Shown here: positions 1 through 12,249 of the stretch, in pieces
Position numbering within the stretch: the stretch's first letter is position 1
How the letters are laid out: each line of letters begins with the position of its first letter
Assembly: GCA_039583875.1 (NCBI GenBank)
Contig: CM077150.1
Span: forward strand, 179,804,375 to 179,868,374
DNA: 64,000 bases
Direction of reading: 5' to 3'
Origin: Platanthera guangdongensis
Lineage: Eukaryota; Streptophyta; Magnoliopsida; Asparagales; Orchidaceae
Notes under the pieces: generated by a model
Told to the model about the DNA's origin: nothing
Database searches by the model: none
The model's input: only the letters and a program-made list of their open reading frames with translations
Translations under genes and position numbers: made by a program

Positions 1-2551
1 TATCCTGCAATACACAATTTACTTTAACTTGGGACCCCAATATCTATTGGGTGCTTGGCGCACATTAGTAGCCAATTGACCATGTCTACCAGTAGAATTT
101 CTGACTGGTGGACTGACCCTAGCTTTGGCCATATTGGGATTGTGCCAGCAGTTAATGGCAAAATGCCTAATCTTACCCCAACGCCAATAGTCATGTATGT
201 TATATCTTCTCTTCTGAGTAGTCCTTGCAGCTTGGTTAGCAGCAGTCCTAACAGGAGGAAGATGTGCTGCAGCTCTTTTTTGATTTCTTTTAGCTAGAAT
301 TTGACTGAAGGTAAGTCTTCTAGCTCGCTTACTTGGTGTTTTTTGAGTGTTATCAGTAGCAAGCTTCTTTTTAGAGAGCATGCTTTTGATGACATCAGAA
401 ATGCCCAAATCAGCCTGACTGTTACACTTGCCCATAGTCTTACCAATAGTTGTCAGATTCAAAGTCTTGTCTGCACCAACATTCTTGAGTGTTGGTGCTG
501 AAGCACATCTGAAATTTCTAGTGGGTAACAGCAAAAGCACTCACCCGGCTAGAGCTTTCACCATGGCAGTGAACATCTTTGTTCACCCTAGATGAAAAAA
601 CCTTCTCCCAGTGACCACATGAGCTTTCCTGGTCGTACTTGTTAGAAGGTAACAAAACTTTTCTAAAAAGAATTGGAGGATTTGAAGCAGTAGGCTGAGG
701 TGGAGTTGGAGCTTTGCCCTTATTTTTGGAAGGGGCAACTCTTGTACTTCCATTGAATCCAACTCCTTCCTACCCTTTTTAGAGTAGAAGGTGTCTATCA
801 AGGATAGTACTGTACTTGGCTTAGAAAAGCTAGCCACTATTCTTTGTTCCTTCTCAAGCTTATCTTCAAGCTCCCAGATAAGACGATTCTTCCTCTTCAT
901 GGAGGCTATCTGGATGTCCAAGAGGGTCTTCAGTTGGATTATTTCCCGAGCTTTTTGGTCTAGAAGATTAGCTGTTATAGTCTACTGGGAAACTACATGC
1001 TTAAGAGATGAAATCTCTTTAGCCTGCTTCTTAGATAACTTCTTAACCTTTTGAAAGCATTCAGAAGTTCTCCATACTTGTAAATCAGTTGATTGACATC
1101 TTCATCATATCCAGAATATTCTTCACGACTGGGTGAAGAGGCTTCTGAGCAAGGACTGGTCTCATACTCAGACAGAGAAGCAGAATTAGGTAATGAATGT
1201 ACCTTGCTTTGAACAGGCTGATCCTGGCTACCCTCATCATCTGTCATTTCCATTAGCCCTCTGTAGCTGTGGGTATATTCATTCACCCCTAAGTCACTAT
1301 CTGATATTATCAGAGGGGCCCTGATTCCTATCCTCACTGGAGGATTATCTTTTTCTACTACAACATCTTTATCATTAGTAGCCATAGTAACTAGACCAAT
1401 GTAGTCTTCCTCTTCTTCAGACTCAAATGATGATGAGTATGTCCAGCTCTTTTCCTTCTTGGCAATGAAGGACTTCTCCTTCTTTCCTTTGTACACGTGC
1501 TGCGTCTTCTCCTCAGCCTCTTTCTTCTTCTCTGGGCAGTCAGTTATCATGTGCCCAGGCTTACTGAAACAGTAGCAAACTACTTTAGAAGAATTATATT
1601 TATTAGGTTTGGAACCATACCTACCAGTCTTGCACTGATTCTTTCTATGATGAGTGGAGTTGGAAGACCTATTCTTCCAATGCTTCTTCTTTATCAGCCT
1701 CTGGAGTTGCCTGGAGAATGGGGCAAAGTCTTCATCAGACATGTTGCTGTCTGATTCCTCTGAGTCTGAGCTATCTGACTCAGCTGGTCTTCTTGTTGGA
1801 GAAGGAATCCTCTCATTGCCCTTCCTTTTGCTTTCTGCTCTGAAGGGCAAGGACTTTTCCTTGGCTAGGGATTTGTTGGAGGCCTCCTCCTCCTTCATGG
1901 TAGCTAGCTCCATCTTATTGGAGAGCAGCTTTCCAAAGAAACTTTGAGGAGTATCAGCAAGCTTGGCCATCTCTCTTATGCCACATATCTTGGTATCCCA
2001 GTGTCTAGTGAGAGATCTGGGAAACTTGTCATTTATTTCATAATTATTGAAGACCCTATCATAGGTATTCAACTCATTTATGTTCCTGAAGAATCTTTCA
2101 TAAGAAGCAGTTGTGTTCTCCTTCATATTTTGCCTGAAAGCCTCATACTCTTAGTTGAGTAGAGACTTCTTATCATCCCTCACTTCTTCAGGCCCCTCCA
2201 TATAGACCACAAATGTGTCCCACATCTCTTTGGAGGTCTTGCAGTGAATTAGATTCAGAAAGGTTGAGTCATCACAACACTAGCAATATTATTTTGAGCT
2301 CCCTTCTCCAGTACAGCATGGTAAATTTCATCCTTGGTCATCTCAGTGTATGTCTTAGGGGTCAGGTCATTAGCATTCAAAACCGAGAACTTCACAGGGA
2401 TGAAAGGTCCCACCATGATTGTTACAAAAATCCTAGGATCATAGGCTTCCATGAATAGCCTCAACCTCTCTTTCCATATTAAAAAATACTCCTTCCTATA
2501 GAAGGGATGTTTCGTGGAACTCAGCTCTCTCTGGGTCACTCCAGATACCAT
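1..2551 (-). mobile_element. Ty1/Copia retrotransposon, 5' part (gag), continues left of window
   Basis: Minus-strand ORFs across this stretch read in order as a Copia-type Gag: an N-terminal gag domain, a UBN2-like domain, a zinc knuckle, an acidic/serine-rich spacer, a coiled coil and a second degenerate knuckle. Protease, integrase and reverse transcriptase would lie to the left, beyond position 1. The very long Gag C-terminus resembles SIRE/Maximus-type Copia elements; that lineage call is an inference. The 5' LTR should lie to the right of 2551, but I could not fix its ends. Confidence 0.8.
19..2551 (-). pseudogene. gag: Copia gag polyprotein, broken
   Basis: Gag would form the virus-like particle and bind element RNA. 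Pieces in sense order: 2551-2255 (N-terminal domain with the YFLIWKERLRLFMEA segment matching the WK.RM core of Copia gag); then a stop-containing link; 2126-993 (UBN2-like region, residues about 20-75, then serine/acid-rich sequence and the zinc knuckle CYCFSKPGHMITDC around residues 182-195); 921-583 (ELEDKLEKEQ-type coiled coil); 540-19 (basic tail). In the tail a second knuckle is degraded to YWRWGKIRHFAINCW, its cysteines lost. The pieces are separated by stops and frame changes, so no functional Gag is expected. Order and content match plant Copia Gags with long C-terminal extensions. Confidence 0.75.
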
Positions 2552-3829
2552 GATAACTTAATTGTAGCTACCTTTGGAGATCACTCAGATTGTTAAATCC
2601 TTTTTGAGTAACCTCCCTCTGATGCCTCTTGAAAGTTCTTGTTTTCAAGGTAGCTAGCAACCTAGAGGAGGGGGAGTGAAGGTTTATCTGGATCTTTCGA
2701 AAATTCCCAAGTCTTTTTGCTATTTTCTTACTTAGTGCTTTCACTTTCTTTTACTTTCTTTCTAAGGTGATCTTAGAGCTTGACATTAGTACCTGCAATA
2801 TAACAGAAGAACAAACAACACAACAAAGCACAAAAGTATTTTATAGTGATTTCCCAAAATTATGGGTACATCCACTCTCCTCCCACCTTGCTAACATCTT
2901 GTTTGATAAGGCACAAACTCCTCCAAAAATTCCCTCAGAGCTTACACCTCAGGCCCTAAACCTTACACTCAGGTTCTCTTCAGAACCCTACCTCAGAACC
3001 ATAAAGGTTCCGAACTCAGAACCCCGTAGTGCTCCTACAGCTCAGTGGTACTCAAACCACGAACCTCTGCCTTATCTCTAAGGCCTATAGCTCCGGCTTT
3101 TCAGCACTACAACTTCAGGCACAAGGCCCTACTCTCAGAGTGCTGCAACTCTCCTAGAGCTTAGTACCCTTCCATGTACCTACATTAGTGCCCTTCCAAG
3201 CACCTATACCTCAGTGACACACTTGTCGCCTACCTCAGGCCAAAAGACCCTACTGTTGAGATCCAGAAGGATCCTGCAACAAGAAATAAGTTACTTAACT
3301 TTGACATAGAGAAATTTTAGTATGTCAACAACTAGAGCAGAGAATCTCTGCTCTATCTCTCCCCACAATAGAGAAAATTTTGCTGGAGGAGCTCAGGAAC
3401 TTACTCCTGGACTTGGTGTAGAAGACTAAAGAACTGTTGATCTTCAATTTTCAAACAGCTAACTAAACCTGCCTCAGGATGAAGGTTCTTCTATCTTCAG
3501 AATTGTATCTGATCCTACTATGCCAGATGGAGATGACACAGTTATCTGAACTTTTGCTTCTGAAGTGTTTCAAGATTTTTACATGCAGCAATGGTGAGGA
3601 AGATGAAGTCAGCTGCTAAATCTTTTTGAGGATGAATCCCTAAAAGTTATCTTGTGTCTTGACCCATCTCCTCCTTTTGTAGTTTGCTGATCAACGACTC
3701 TTAGAGATCAGTAGTCCCCACCTGCAGTGTCCAGCTACATCATGCTTTAACGTCTATCTGTCGTACTCTATGCCTGCGGTGCTGTTTGTCATGTATTGTG
3801 ACTTTACCGCTAATAATTTGAATATTGTT
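2552..3829. other. Non-coding; leader and probable LTR of the Copia element
   Basis: No credible coding sequence. The stretch follows the gag start on the minus strand, so it should hold the leader and 5' LTR. TGTCAACA at 3323-3330 would be the LTR start read on the minus strand (TGTTGACA), and TGTTGACA on the plus strand near 3829 could be another LTR edge. Neither is confirmed: I found no clear primer site or target duplication. Confidence 0.4.
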
Positions 3830-6419
3830 GACATTTTGACTTGCTGACATCAGCATATGAGGAATTAGTCAAAATTCAAGCATCAGTAGTATATGCATTG
3901 AATGAATGACCTTCATTCAACACCAAATCACATAAATTACAAATCTATTTCTAGGCGTTGACTGATTCAGGTTCACTCAACACTAACATGCTTTTCTTAG
4001 CTTTCTGCTGCTTGGCGTTGAGTGAGTGAGCATCACTTAACGACAAACTACTTTGATAAAATTCTGTCTTTACTAGGCATTTATAGTGTTTTGTGAGTAA
4101 AGCACACTCAACACTTTTTACCTTAACCCTTTCAGCAGATTCTTCTGTATGCATGGAATTGAGAGTGTTGAGTTAACATTCTTCACTCAACGCCATCTGT
4201 CTTAGCCATTTATGCTTCTTCAGCAACATAAGCATTGTCAGTGTTGAGTGGGCATGCCACACTCAATGCTTTTTGCTTTAACAAATTCCGCGTCATGGAA
4301 TTGATTGACCACGCCACACTCAACTCTTTCGGCCTTTGCCAAATTTGTGTATTCTATAATAGTACTGTCTTTGACTGACTGAGTGTTACTCAACACTTAA
4401 GAGGCTATGGCGTAGAGTGAATAACTTTCACTCAATGCCTGTGGACATAGCCATATTTCTGCCTCTTAAATTGTAGGCGTTAACTGTCGTAGCCATCCTT
4501 ACACAACTCTAAACTGAGTTCAACGAATGCAGAACTGAGTTCGACGAATAGAGGGCTCAACTTGATGAACTCTGAGCTTTGTTCGATGAATTTAGAATTG
4601 GCCAAATTTCTCAAACTCTGAGCTTAGTTCGACGAACGATTTGCTCAGCTCGATGAACTCTGAACTGAGTTCGATGAAATTGGACTTAGTCAATTTTCTC
4701 AAACCAAATCTTAGGTAAATATTTTCCTGACTGAGCCACATATGTTGTCTGTCCTATCACTAACATCTATTTATATATGTATGTCATTGATAAGATTGAC
4801 TTCCTGAAATCTAGGACATTTTGGGCAATGGACCCAATAAAGGGTAACAACTTTCTCCATGGACAAGTGAAGTCATCAATTTGCATATGCGCATGGAACC
4901 CCTCACCAAAAGGTGAAGAAAAGTGTGGTTTCTAGCGGGTAGATCATTGTGATCCTAGTAGAAATTGCACATAGAATCCGGAATCGAATTATAGAATAGG
5001 CATATTGTGTGAAGCCCATCTGGACATGTTAGTTTAGATTTGTGATGAATTGTATTGCATGTCGGAGAAGACTCTGTGGAGAACCATATAGATAAACATG
5101 TAAAATCCGGGGTCATGGGGTGTACAGGATGCTACAGTGAAAGTACTGGAATTGATTTCTAGGAAAACACCCAAAAGTGTGGGGGAAGAAATGACTTTTG
5201 TACCCTACCATACGATGGTAGTTCTACCACCCGTGGTAGTGCTACCACCGACGGTAGCTCCCAGTGAGCTATAAGAGTCCAGTCTCTTGGAGACATGGGG
5301 GCCATTATTTGAAGCTGAGATCCTTGCGAGACCAACTAAGGTGGTTATACAAGCCAACCTAATTATGGTTATGAAGACTGTGTCTGCGGGACAAGGTGCG
5401 TAGCATAAGATGGTGTGAGCCTGGAAAGCCCAGCTATTGACTGTGAGATCCATTGGAATCATTGGGCGCTCAGGTACTAGGGACAATATGAGCGACATTT
5501 GATGCTCAAAGACTGAAGAACCCAGCAAAAAGTCTACAGAGCCGAACAGGCAAAGGGAGGCTTACCCACGTCTTGTCATTCTCCATGATTGTTGTGACCA
5601 TCAGTGTTGGAATGGCGATTTGAGAAAAGGGTTGTGGCTGAACCATACCTGTATTATGTCTTTCTGACTAAATCGCCTAAAGTAACAGGCTTTTGTCATT
5701 GGCATAATGAGAGTCTTAGGCCCCGAGTCGGAAAGATTAGAATGCTTAAGTGAACCATCTAGTCTGGGACTGTGGATGGTGGTGGGACCCAAAGAAGTCC
5801 AGTACACCGGGAATGTGCCCTGAGTGAACAAGGCGTGTGGCCGATCGCGCCTACATCTATGGCAAGTGGTGTTTAAATTGCATGTTTTGTTTGCCAAGAT
5901 ATATATGTTGCTTTTTGTAGGGACAGAGAACTGCCACCCCGAGTGAGTGGTGGGTTCGTTATAAGTTGGTCAGCTAATGCTGACAGTTACCTTGTTTGCC
6001 ACGTTTGGTGGTCCATGTTATGCAGGTGCTGGAGAGCTAAGGGGAAAGTATCATACTAAAGTCCCTTATGCTTCGATTGGCTAGCCCTTGAAGGCCCAAA
6101 GGCGAATGTTTACTGTTTTCATGTGTGGCCGCCCTGCGTGCCGATGTGTGAAGACACATTTTGTAAAGGAAACTGCTGTAATGCCTTAAGGCTATAACAT
6201 GTTGTATATTTTTATACATTCCTATGTTATTAGTGGAAATTCCTGGCTTGTGGGTTCTACAATTAATTTAAATTACTTCCGCTAGAATGTAATCTGAGTT
6301 AGGATGCGTATAAGATAGTTTGGTTTCAATGAGTAACTCCACAGATTATTTGTGAAATATAGCGTGGGGCCCTAACCGAACGTTCTGTTATATTCTACGC
6401 GACGGACAATGGTGTTACA
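3830..6419 (+). repeat. Ty3 LTR F (A-related family), solo or truncated; left end uncertain
   Basis: The right part (about 4790-6419) aligns by eye with the R/U5 half of the LTR of element A read on the minus strand. Shared blocks include GGACATGTT, GAGAAGACTC, GGGAATGTGCCCTGAGTG, a CCTTAAGGC block and the terminal GGTGTTACA ending at 6419. The left part (about 3900-4700) is rich in words such as CACTCAAC and TTCGACGAA, also seen in the U3 of LTR D. At 5205-5260 three imperfect palindromes of TACCA...TGGTA type lie in a row. No primer site follows 6419, so this is not a 5' LTR in context. The left end and target duplication were not found. Confidence 0.6.
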
Positions 6420-6826
6420 TAGCGTAAACTCATGACATTTCATTTAATTGAATTTCACTCTATTTTAAGAATTATAAAACATCTATTTATTTCTATTAAA
6501 TTTTGAAGTGTGCATGCCATTAGCATGATTGTTGGGTCCTCATGCTCATGTAGGATAAAACGAATTAAGCTACGTATTTTTCAGCTACGTATATACATTT
6601 TTACTTGTGGAATAGTTAATCTTCTAAACTGAGGCACACAATATTTACAAGCTTCAATTTAAACCATGTTTTAAACAAAAAAATAAATGTCTTTTTATAA
6701 AAGCAAAGTAAAAGATGGGGCCACCTTAGCGTATGAAGTTTTCCCCTACATGACGTGGTATCACAACAAAAATTTTCTGTCACTCTGATAATATTTAATT
6801 ACTGAGCAAATGTGGGTCATGACTGT

Positions 6827-6838
6827 TGGTTTCAGAGG
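6827..6838 (+). other. Primer binding site of C, mutated
   Basis: TGGTTTCAGAGG lies two bases after the LTR end, where B has TGGTATCAGAGC, the complement of the initiator tRNA-Met 3' end. Two of twelve bases differ. Confidence 0.65.
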
Positions 6839-7020
6839 GAGGTTAGGGGATGGGTTTGGTTTAAATTGGTAGGTTGGAATTTTCTCGAAACCACCATTTT
6901 TAAACAAATTCTATTTTTACCGTATCTCATTTCATTTGCATACACACATCAATGCGTCATCAGTATATTTTGGCGAAAGCATGAACACTACACTTATAAG
7001 CATGACAGAAGTATACGAGG

Positions 7021-7196
7021 CATATTATGTAGTATGGGTGCATAATATGTGTTTGTTTATGGATTTCCATAGGCATAGCAAAATGTGGATGTTAAGTTGA
7101 AATGGGCGACTTAACAATATCATATGGATGCTCATTAGATATTTGTTTTACATTACATGTGATATTATGTAGTATGAGATGCATAATATTTCATGT
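7021..7196 (+). ncRNA. Leader hairpin series of C
   Basis: Hairpin 1 at 7021-7049: perfect 9-bp stem CATATTATG / CATAATATG, loop TAGTATGGGTG. Hairpin 2 at 7091-7115: 7-bp stem GTTAAGT / ACTTAAC, different loop. Hairpin 3 at 7155-7196: 8-bp inner stem ATATTATG / CATAATAT, loop TAGTATGAGATG, and five more pairs outside after a wobble and a mismatch. They correspond in position to three hairpins of B. Hairpins 1 and 3 hold ATG followed at once by TAG at the stem-loop junction. The stems survive although the gag downstream is ruined. Confidence 0.65.
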
Positions 7197-7557
7197 GTGG
7201 CATGTTCATGGCATGCATTAAGTCCTTTTTTAGAATGCATAGCCCAACATGCATAACATAACATATCATTAGCCCACATGCCAAGTTAAGATTTGCATGA
7301 TGACACTCGTACACACATGATTTAAAAGGAAGATTAAAGCATTCATACATTCATAATATATGCATATGAGTTAAGAGGATGTCGATATATCATCCTAAGT
7401 GTAGGCATAAAATCATTTTAAGAATTCCGAGACCAAGGTAAAAGTAAAAAACAAGTATCTACACATTTCTGGTCTAGTTTGAGTTAAGTAATTCTAGTTT
7501 TCAAGTTGAGGTGTCACAAGCTAGGTGTTGATTGATGCTTGTTCGTATTAATAAGCG

Positions 7558-9137
7558 ATGCCTCCAAAACATTATCGGTTGATGTTGACTCCCCAGTTAG
7601 AAGGTGAGACTTCAGTTGCTCACAACGTGGCGGTGATCGAGGATCTATGTCAAAGAAATGAGACATTATCAAGGAATATGGTCGTGATATAGGCCCATAT
7701 CCAGACCATGATGACAGTGACTTTAGCATAGCATCCTAGTGTGCAAGACCACACGATTAGTCAAACTGTACCTGACCCTCCCACTTCTCTTGTACCTCAT
7801 GTGCAGCTGTAGCCAAAAATGAATTTCATTTCCTCATTTCCAACATCTAGGATCTCCAACCTTTGACTGCAAGGCAGACTTTATGACATTAGATAATTTG
7901 ATCACAATAATGGAGAAGATGTTCTCCTATTCAGGGATTTCTATGGATTAGAAGGTCATGGTAGCTGCCTACCATTTGAAGGGCCTTGCTAAAGGTTGGT
8001 GGATCAGGCAAAAGGAGCCCCTAATTGGTGGATTCTCATGGGAATGGTTTAAGATGATGCTTTTGAAGAAGTTCTTGCCTTCGGTTGAGAAAGATAGGCT
8101 GATGAACAACTTTTTGCACTTGTAGCAGTAAAAACTCACAATTGGTGAGTACGAGGGAGAGTTTAGCAAGTTAGGTAGGTTTACTCCGAAGATTGTCGAA
8201 ACTGAAGCTGGTAGAGTGAAGTGTTTTTTAGGTGGTCTTAGAAGTGACACCCAGTAGTTAGTTAGTGCATATAGATCTGAGAGTTATGCGGAAGCTGTTG
8301 AAGCATCCTTGAAGGTAGAGGCGATTAGGAATTGTAGAAATTGTGGGCTGAAGGCAAGGAAGGATAAAAGGAAGGTTGATTATAGTGAAAGATCTAATGC
8401 ATCCGGTCCTGCTCTAAAGAAAGTAAGAATGAAGCATGCAGTCTTTATGGTCGGCTAGGCCTTCCCTTTGAGAAGTGTTTTTAGAGGTTGGGTGCTCAAA
8501 AATAGCTTCAGGTACATGCAATCTAGTACGCTCCTAAGGAGATCTTACTTGTTCCCTCAATAAGAAGAGAGGGCATGATGTTGCCTGTTACTTTAGTAAA
8601 TCAAGAGTTTGCTTCTAGTGTGGTCAAAGGGAGTATATGAGGGATCAGTGCCCGAAGTACCGGCCCGCATTGTAGGAGGCTCCACTGGAGGCCTTACTGC
8701 CGCCACCATGGCAAGTGGACAGAGAAAAGGGAAAGCTAAACTTGTTTAACTTGGAAGAAGCTCAGTCATCTACCCAGGTGATCTCAGGTTAGATTTTGAC
8801 CTAGTTAATAAACTTTTGTTGTGGATTTAAGTTTCCAATTTCCTTTAATTATGTGCATGACCATTTTAGGCAAGTTTAAAGTGATGAATAAATGGGTGTG
8901 CATTATTTTCAATTTGGGCATTACCCACTAATTCGTGCCAAGGAGTTTTGTAGACCAACATTGTTGGGCTACCGACCTGTTAGATGATCCTCTTAACATC
9001 AAGTTTCCCCTAGGTGCTCTGGTGGTGTCAAATTAGGGTATTTAGAAGTGCCCTATCTTATTAGGAGAATTCCTTACATTTGCCGAGCTAAAGGTATTAG
9101 CTCTGGAGGATTTTGACATGATCTTGGGCATGGATTG
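7558..9137 (+). pseudogene. gag-pol: gag-protease of C, degraded
   Basis: ATG at 7558 begins a Ty3 Gag that can be followed against that of B: the block GLAKGWWIRQKE, then KKFLPSVEKDRLMNNFLHL, then a degraded zinc-knuckle region. Many in-frame stops stand where B has Gln or Trp codons (for example TAG for CAG), plus frameshifts. After the intron-like segment 8788-8869 the frame continues into the protease. There the active-site motif is IIFNLGITH in place of the usual LFDSGATH, so the catalytic Asp is lost. The protease ends with ILGMD at 9137, cut by the next LTR. Not functional. Confidence 0.75.
8788..8869 (+). other. Candidate intron (82 bp) between gag and protease of C
   Basis: Begins GTTAG after ATCTCAG and ends CCATTTTAG. 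T-rich, 82 bp. Joining the flanks makes a phase-1 Gly codon (G|GC) and runs gag straight into the protease frame. If retained, the very next codon after ISG is a TAG stop. Position and phase match introns in B and A. Confidence 0.7.
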
Positions 9138-9842
9138 TGTAACACCTCAGATTTCCTTGAATGAAAAGAAATGAAAACAACAAAATTTGACTTTGGATCT
9201 ATCACTAGAGTAAGCTCGATACTGTCAGCTGATAGCGTGCTGTATGGCAGATGTCCACGTTTTGATAGGTGGAAAAGTGACCATTAAGAGGAACTGACTG
9301 AGTCAAGTGGCCCCCGCAGTAGCGTTCGCGCCGCGATAGTGGTTATCTCCTGACAATAACATTATTTTAATATTTATGTTTGAATTCATGGCCCTTCATT
9401 CCTTTGGATTAAATAATCATGTGGCTGAGGTTTAAGCACATGGCTACTTAGTCAGAGGAGTGGGGAAAGAATCACATTTATCTTTCTCTCTCACTATCTC
9501 TTCAACCTCTCATCAATCCTTGAGAGAGCCGACTTTGAATCTACGAAGGCAAGGAGATTGCAGCGCTTTACATCCGCGTACATTTCCATGGCGCCAAGAA
9601 AGAACGCTAGGGTAACGATTCTCTACTTGAGCATGTGAAGCTCTACTTCTTTGCATAGGGAAGCCCGCTCTCGCGAGTTTGCGGTGAGTTTGAGACATTC
9701 CTTCGGGTAGACATGAATAGTCCCCATTGTGTAGAGTCCGTAAACGAGAACGGACATAGGCATGATGTGTGAATCCTATCCGGACATGTTGGTCTGGATC
9801 GGTGATGTTGCATTGCATAAATGCCGGAGAAGACTCTGTGCG
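9138..9842 (+). repeat. Chimeric Ty3 LTR fragment, plus orientation
   Basis: Starts TGTAACACCTCAG directly after the truncated protease of C. From about 9527 (GAGCCGAC) onward the sequence is nearly the same as the R/U5 part of the 5' LTR of A (reverse complement of 38470-38779). The U3 part (9138-9526) does not resemble that of A. It ends at 9840-9842, where it is fused to an opposite-orientation U3 through a shared GCG. Confidence 0.7.
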
Positions 9843-10547
9843 ATTTGTAGCTCTAAAACTCCTCCAAAGACTGAATCTAAGCTTCTTCTTCCTCCTTAGC
9901 TCTCCCCTCTCTCTAGGATTTAGACAGAGAACACGGTAGGAAAAATAAGGGTTTTGAAACCCTTCTCTCGGTAAAACTCTTTCGGGAATAAGCCCAGCCG
10001 TCGGATACCACTAAAAGAAACGCACAGCTACGATCCAGGTCTGGCCTGGATGAATAGGGTTAAACACTGCATGGTTCACCATTCCGGAGCAAGACACGTC
10101 CGCAGCCAATAAATTATGTCAGGACATTTACTCAACTCCCGTCAAAACCCCAGCATCAACACTCCGCATTGACCGAGTCAGACACGCTAGAATCAACCCC
10201 GCGCTCGACGATCATCGAACCAAGATCGTCGACCGCTGACAGATCATCAAACGGAGATCTATAGCCCGATCATCGAACGCAACACTCTGGCCAAATCATC
10301 GAACGCGCGGCCCGATCTTCGAACCCAGATAGTTGGCCCGATCGTCGAACTCAGCATTTTGACCAGATCGTCGACCGCTGCTCGACGATCGTCGAACCCA
10401 GATTTCTGCCTTAACGTTTTGGCTGATCTTTGAACTACCCCGACACACCCTGGGACACGCCCGTATCCCAGGCTGTGTACCTCCTGCCAAATTCCAAATT
10501 TGGCCCAGAACACCTCCCGTCGCTCTTTTGAGTTTCGGGGCGTTACA
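9840..10547 (-). repeat. 3' LTR of A, U3 part only
   Basis: Matches 38780-39487 of the 5' LTR with few differences. In the minus sense it starts TGTAACGCC at 10547. It holds several copies of the word TCGACGATCG and relatives (10205-10400) and one GGGACACGCCC-type palindrome (10450). The LTR stops at 9840, where R/U5 should begin. Confidence 0.8.
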
Positions 10548-10561
10548 GCTCTCCCCCTCTT
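10548..10561 (-). other. Polypurine tract of A
   Basis: Minus-strand AAGAGGGGGAGAGC directly precedes the 3' LTR start TGTAAC. This is the expected primer for plus-strand DNA synthesis. Confidence 0.8.
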
Positions 10562-12244
10562 AAAAGAATTTCGTCCATGAAATTACATAAAGGAAAGATA
10601 AGTACAAAACCAAAATTTGTACCTGAGCAGAACAACTCTGGATACTCGTCAAGTATAGTCTGCTCTCGTTCCCAAGAGAGCTCCTCTCGACCGCAATTGT
10701 CCCATCGGACCTTGACCATCCTGATCTCTTTATTGCGTAGCTGCTTGACTTCCGAGTCTTCAATCCGCACGGGCTTGACCTTTGTCATCAACCCACTATC
10801 CACCGGCACTTGACCAACCGCGATCACTTGTGAAGGCTCTTGCACCGCCTTCCATAGCACTAATATATGGAATACATCATGTAGACCACTAAGCTCCACA
10901 GATAGCTTCAACCGATAGGCTGCTTCACCAACCCGCTCCAGAACCTCAAACGACCCAAGGTACCTCGGGCTCAGCTTTTTCAATCGCCGCACCCGCGAGA
11001 CACCCTTGAATGGCTTGATCTTTAAGTACACCCCGTCACCCACAGCGAACTCCACGTTCCTGTGCTTGGCATTATAGTACTTCGATGGCCGGTCCTGAGC
11101 GATAAGCAATCTCACCCGAATGGTTCGCACCAACGAAGTAGCATCCTCCACCTCTTGACGCTTGTATAACTTTGACTCACATGTTTCCAACCAGGACAAC
11201 GACGTGCGACATCTTCTACCATAAAGGGACTCGAAGGGCGCCATTTGAATACTCGACTGGTAGCTATTGTTGTACGCAAATTCCACCAAATAAAGATGGT
11301 CTTCACATTGCTTTCCAAAGTCCAAGACACACATGCGGAGCATGTCTTCCATAGTCCTATTGACCCTCTCGGTCTGCCCATCTGTTTGCGGATGAAAAGC
11401 TATGCTGAATTTTAAATTTGTTCCCAATATTTGCTGCACTAGCCTCCAATCATTGGATGCGAACCGCCCATCTCGGTCAGTCACGATGCTGCGGGGCACA
11501 CCGTGAAGCCGCACTATGTTATCCACATATAATTTTGACAACTTCTCCACCGGATCATCCTTCCTATGCGGAATGAAATTCGACACCTTCGTTAGCCGAT
11601 CTACGACCACCCAGATGGCGTCGTTCCCCTTTTGCAACATTGACAAACCGTGCACAAAGTCCATAGTAATGTCGTCGAATTTCCACTCTGTAATAGGCAA
11701 GGACTTCAGAAATCCTCCCGGCTTTTGGCATTCTGCCTTCACCAAGGCGCAAGTTTGGCACTTCGCCATGTAGAGTGCCACATCCTTCTTCAAACTCGGC
11801 CACCAAAACAGTTTCTTAACGTCACGGTATATCTCTGTGCTCCCTAGGTGAATCGAGTACTTGGTATGGTGCGCCTCGTACAACAAATCCACCCGCAAAC
11901 TGCCCACGCTTGGGACGCAAAGACGACCATCTTTCCAAAGCAATCCATCCTCCACAACGAATTGGGAATTTGACCCATCCAGAGCCTCTACCATGAACTG
12001 CTTCATGTGGTCATCCAAATCCAAGGCCTGCTGAATCCGATCAGCCAGGTCATATTGAAAATAGGTCCAATTCAAGAGTGCTTCAGCACTTGACTGCTTA
12101 TCTACACAAACAATCTCCAACGCCTCCAACTCCCGAACCAACCGCTCGTCATGGATCGACAGCCAATTGGCTTGAGCTGGGGCCCGGCGACTCAACGCGT
12201 CCGCAACCGCATTACCTTTACCAGGCACGTTGTGGATCTTGAAT

Positions 12245-12249
12245 GTATA
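12245..12249. repeat. Target site duplication of B (GTATA), left copy
   Basis: GTATA here and again at 22744-22748 flank element B. Deleting B and one copy restores the RNase H frame of A (G-D-Y-T-F-K-I across the join). Confidence 0.95.

Larger units (their letters stand above)
6420..9137 (+). mobile_element. Decayed Ty3 chromovirus-like element C (B-related), 5' half
   Basis: Contents in order: end of a 5' LTR (to about 6824, similar to the last part of the LTR of B), primer site, a leader with three hairpins, a gag full of stops, an intron-like segment and the start of the protease. The element is cut at 9138, where an unrelated LTR start follows the ILGMD motif after the protease. Its own LTR is cut on the left by LTR F. 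Similarity to B runs through the whole unit, so C is an old relative of B. Confidence 0.75.
10543..12249 (-). pseudogene. pol: pol of A, distal part: RNase H end, integrase, chromodomain-like tail
   Basis: Open across its whole length after the insertion edge at 12249. It opens with the last RNase H residues (IHNVPGKGNAVADALSRR). Next comes the integrase zinc finger (H of YEAHH and of SIHLGS, then CQTCALVKAEC). The catalytic core follows: D in DDITMDFVHG, D in IVTDRDGRF, E in QTDGQTERVNRTMED. Then comes a GPY-like region (LSPRYLGSFEVLERVG), and last a chromodomain-like segment (RNKEIRMVKVRWDNCGREELSWE...YPELF). That tail points to the Tekay/Del chromoviruses. The ORF runs through the polypurine tract and stops in the first bases of the LTR. 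The domain itself looks intact; only insertion B separates it from the rest of pol. Confidence 0.85.

Noticed and set aside
2546..2556. TGGTATCTGG on the minus strand as a Copia primer site
   Set aside because: It overlaps the first codons of gag and departs from the tRNA-Met complement after eight bases.
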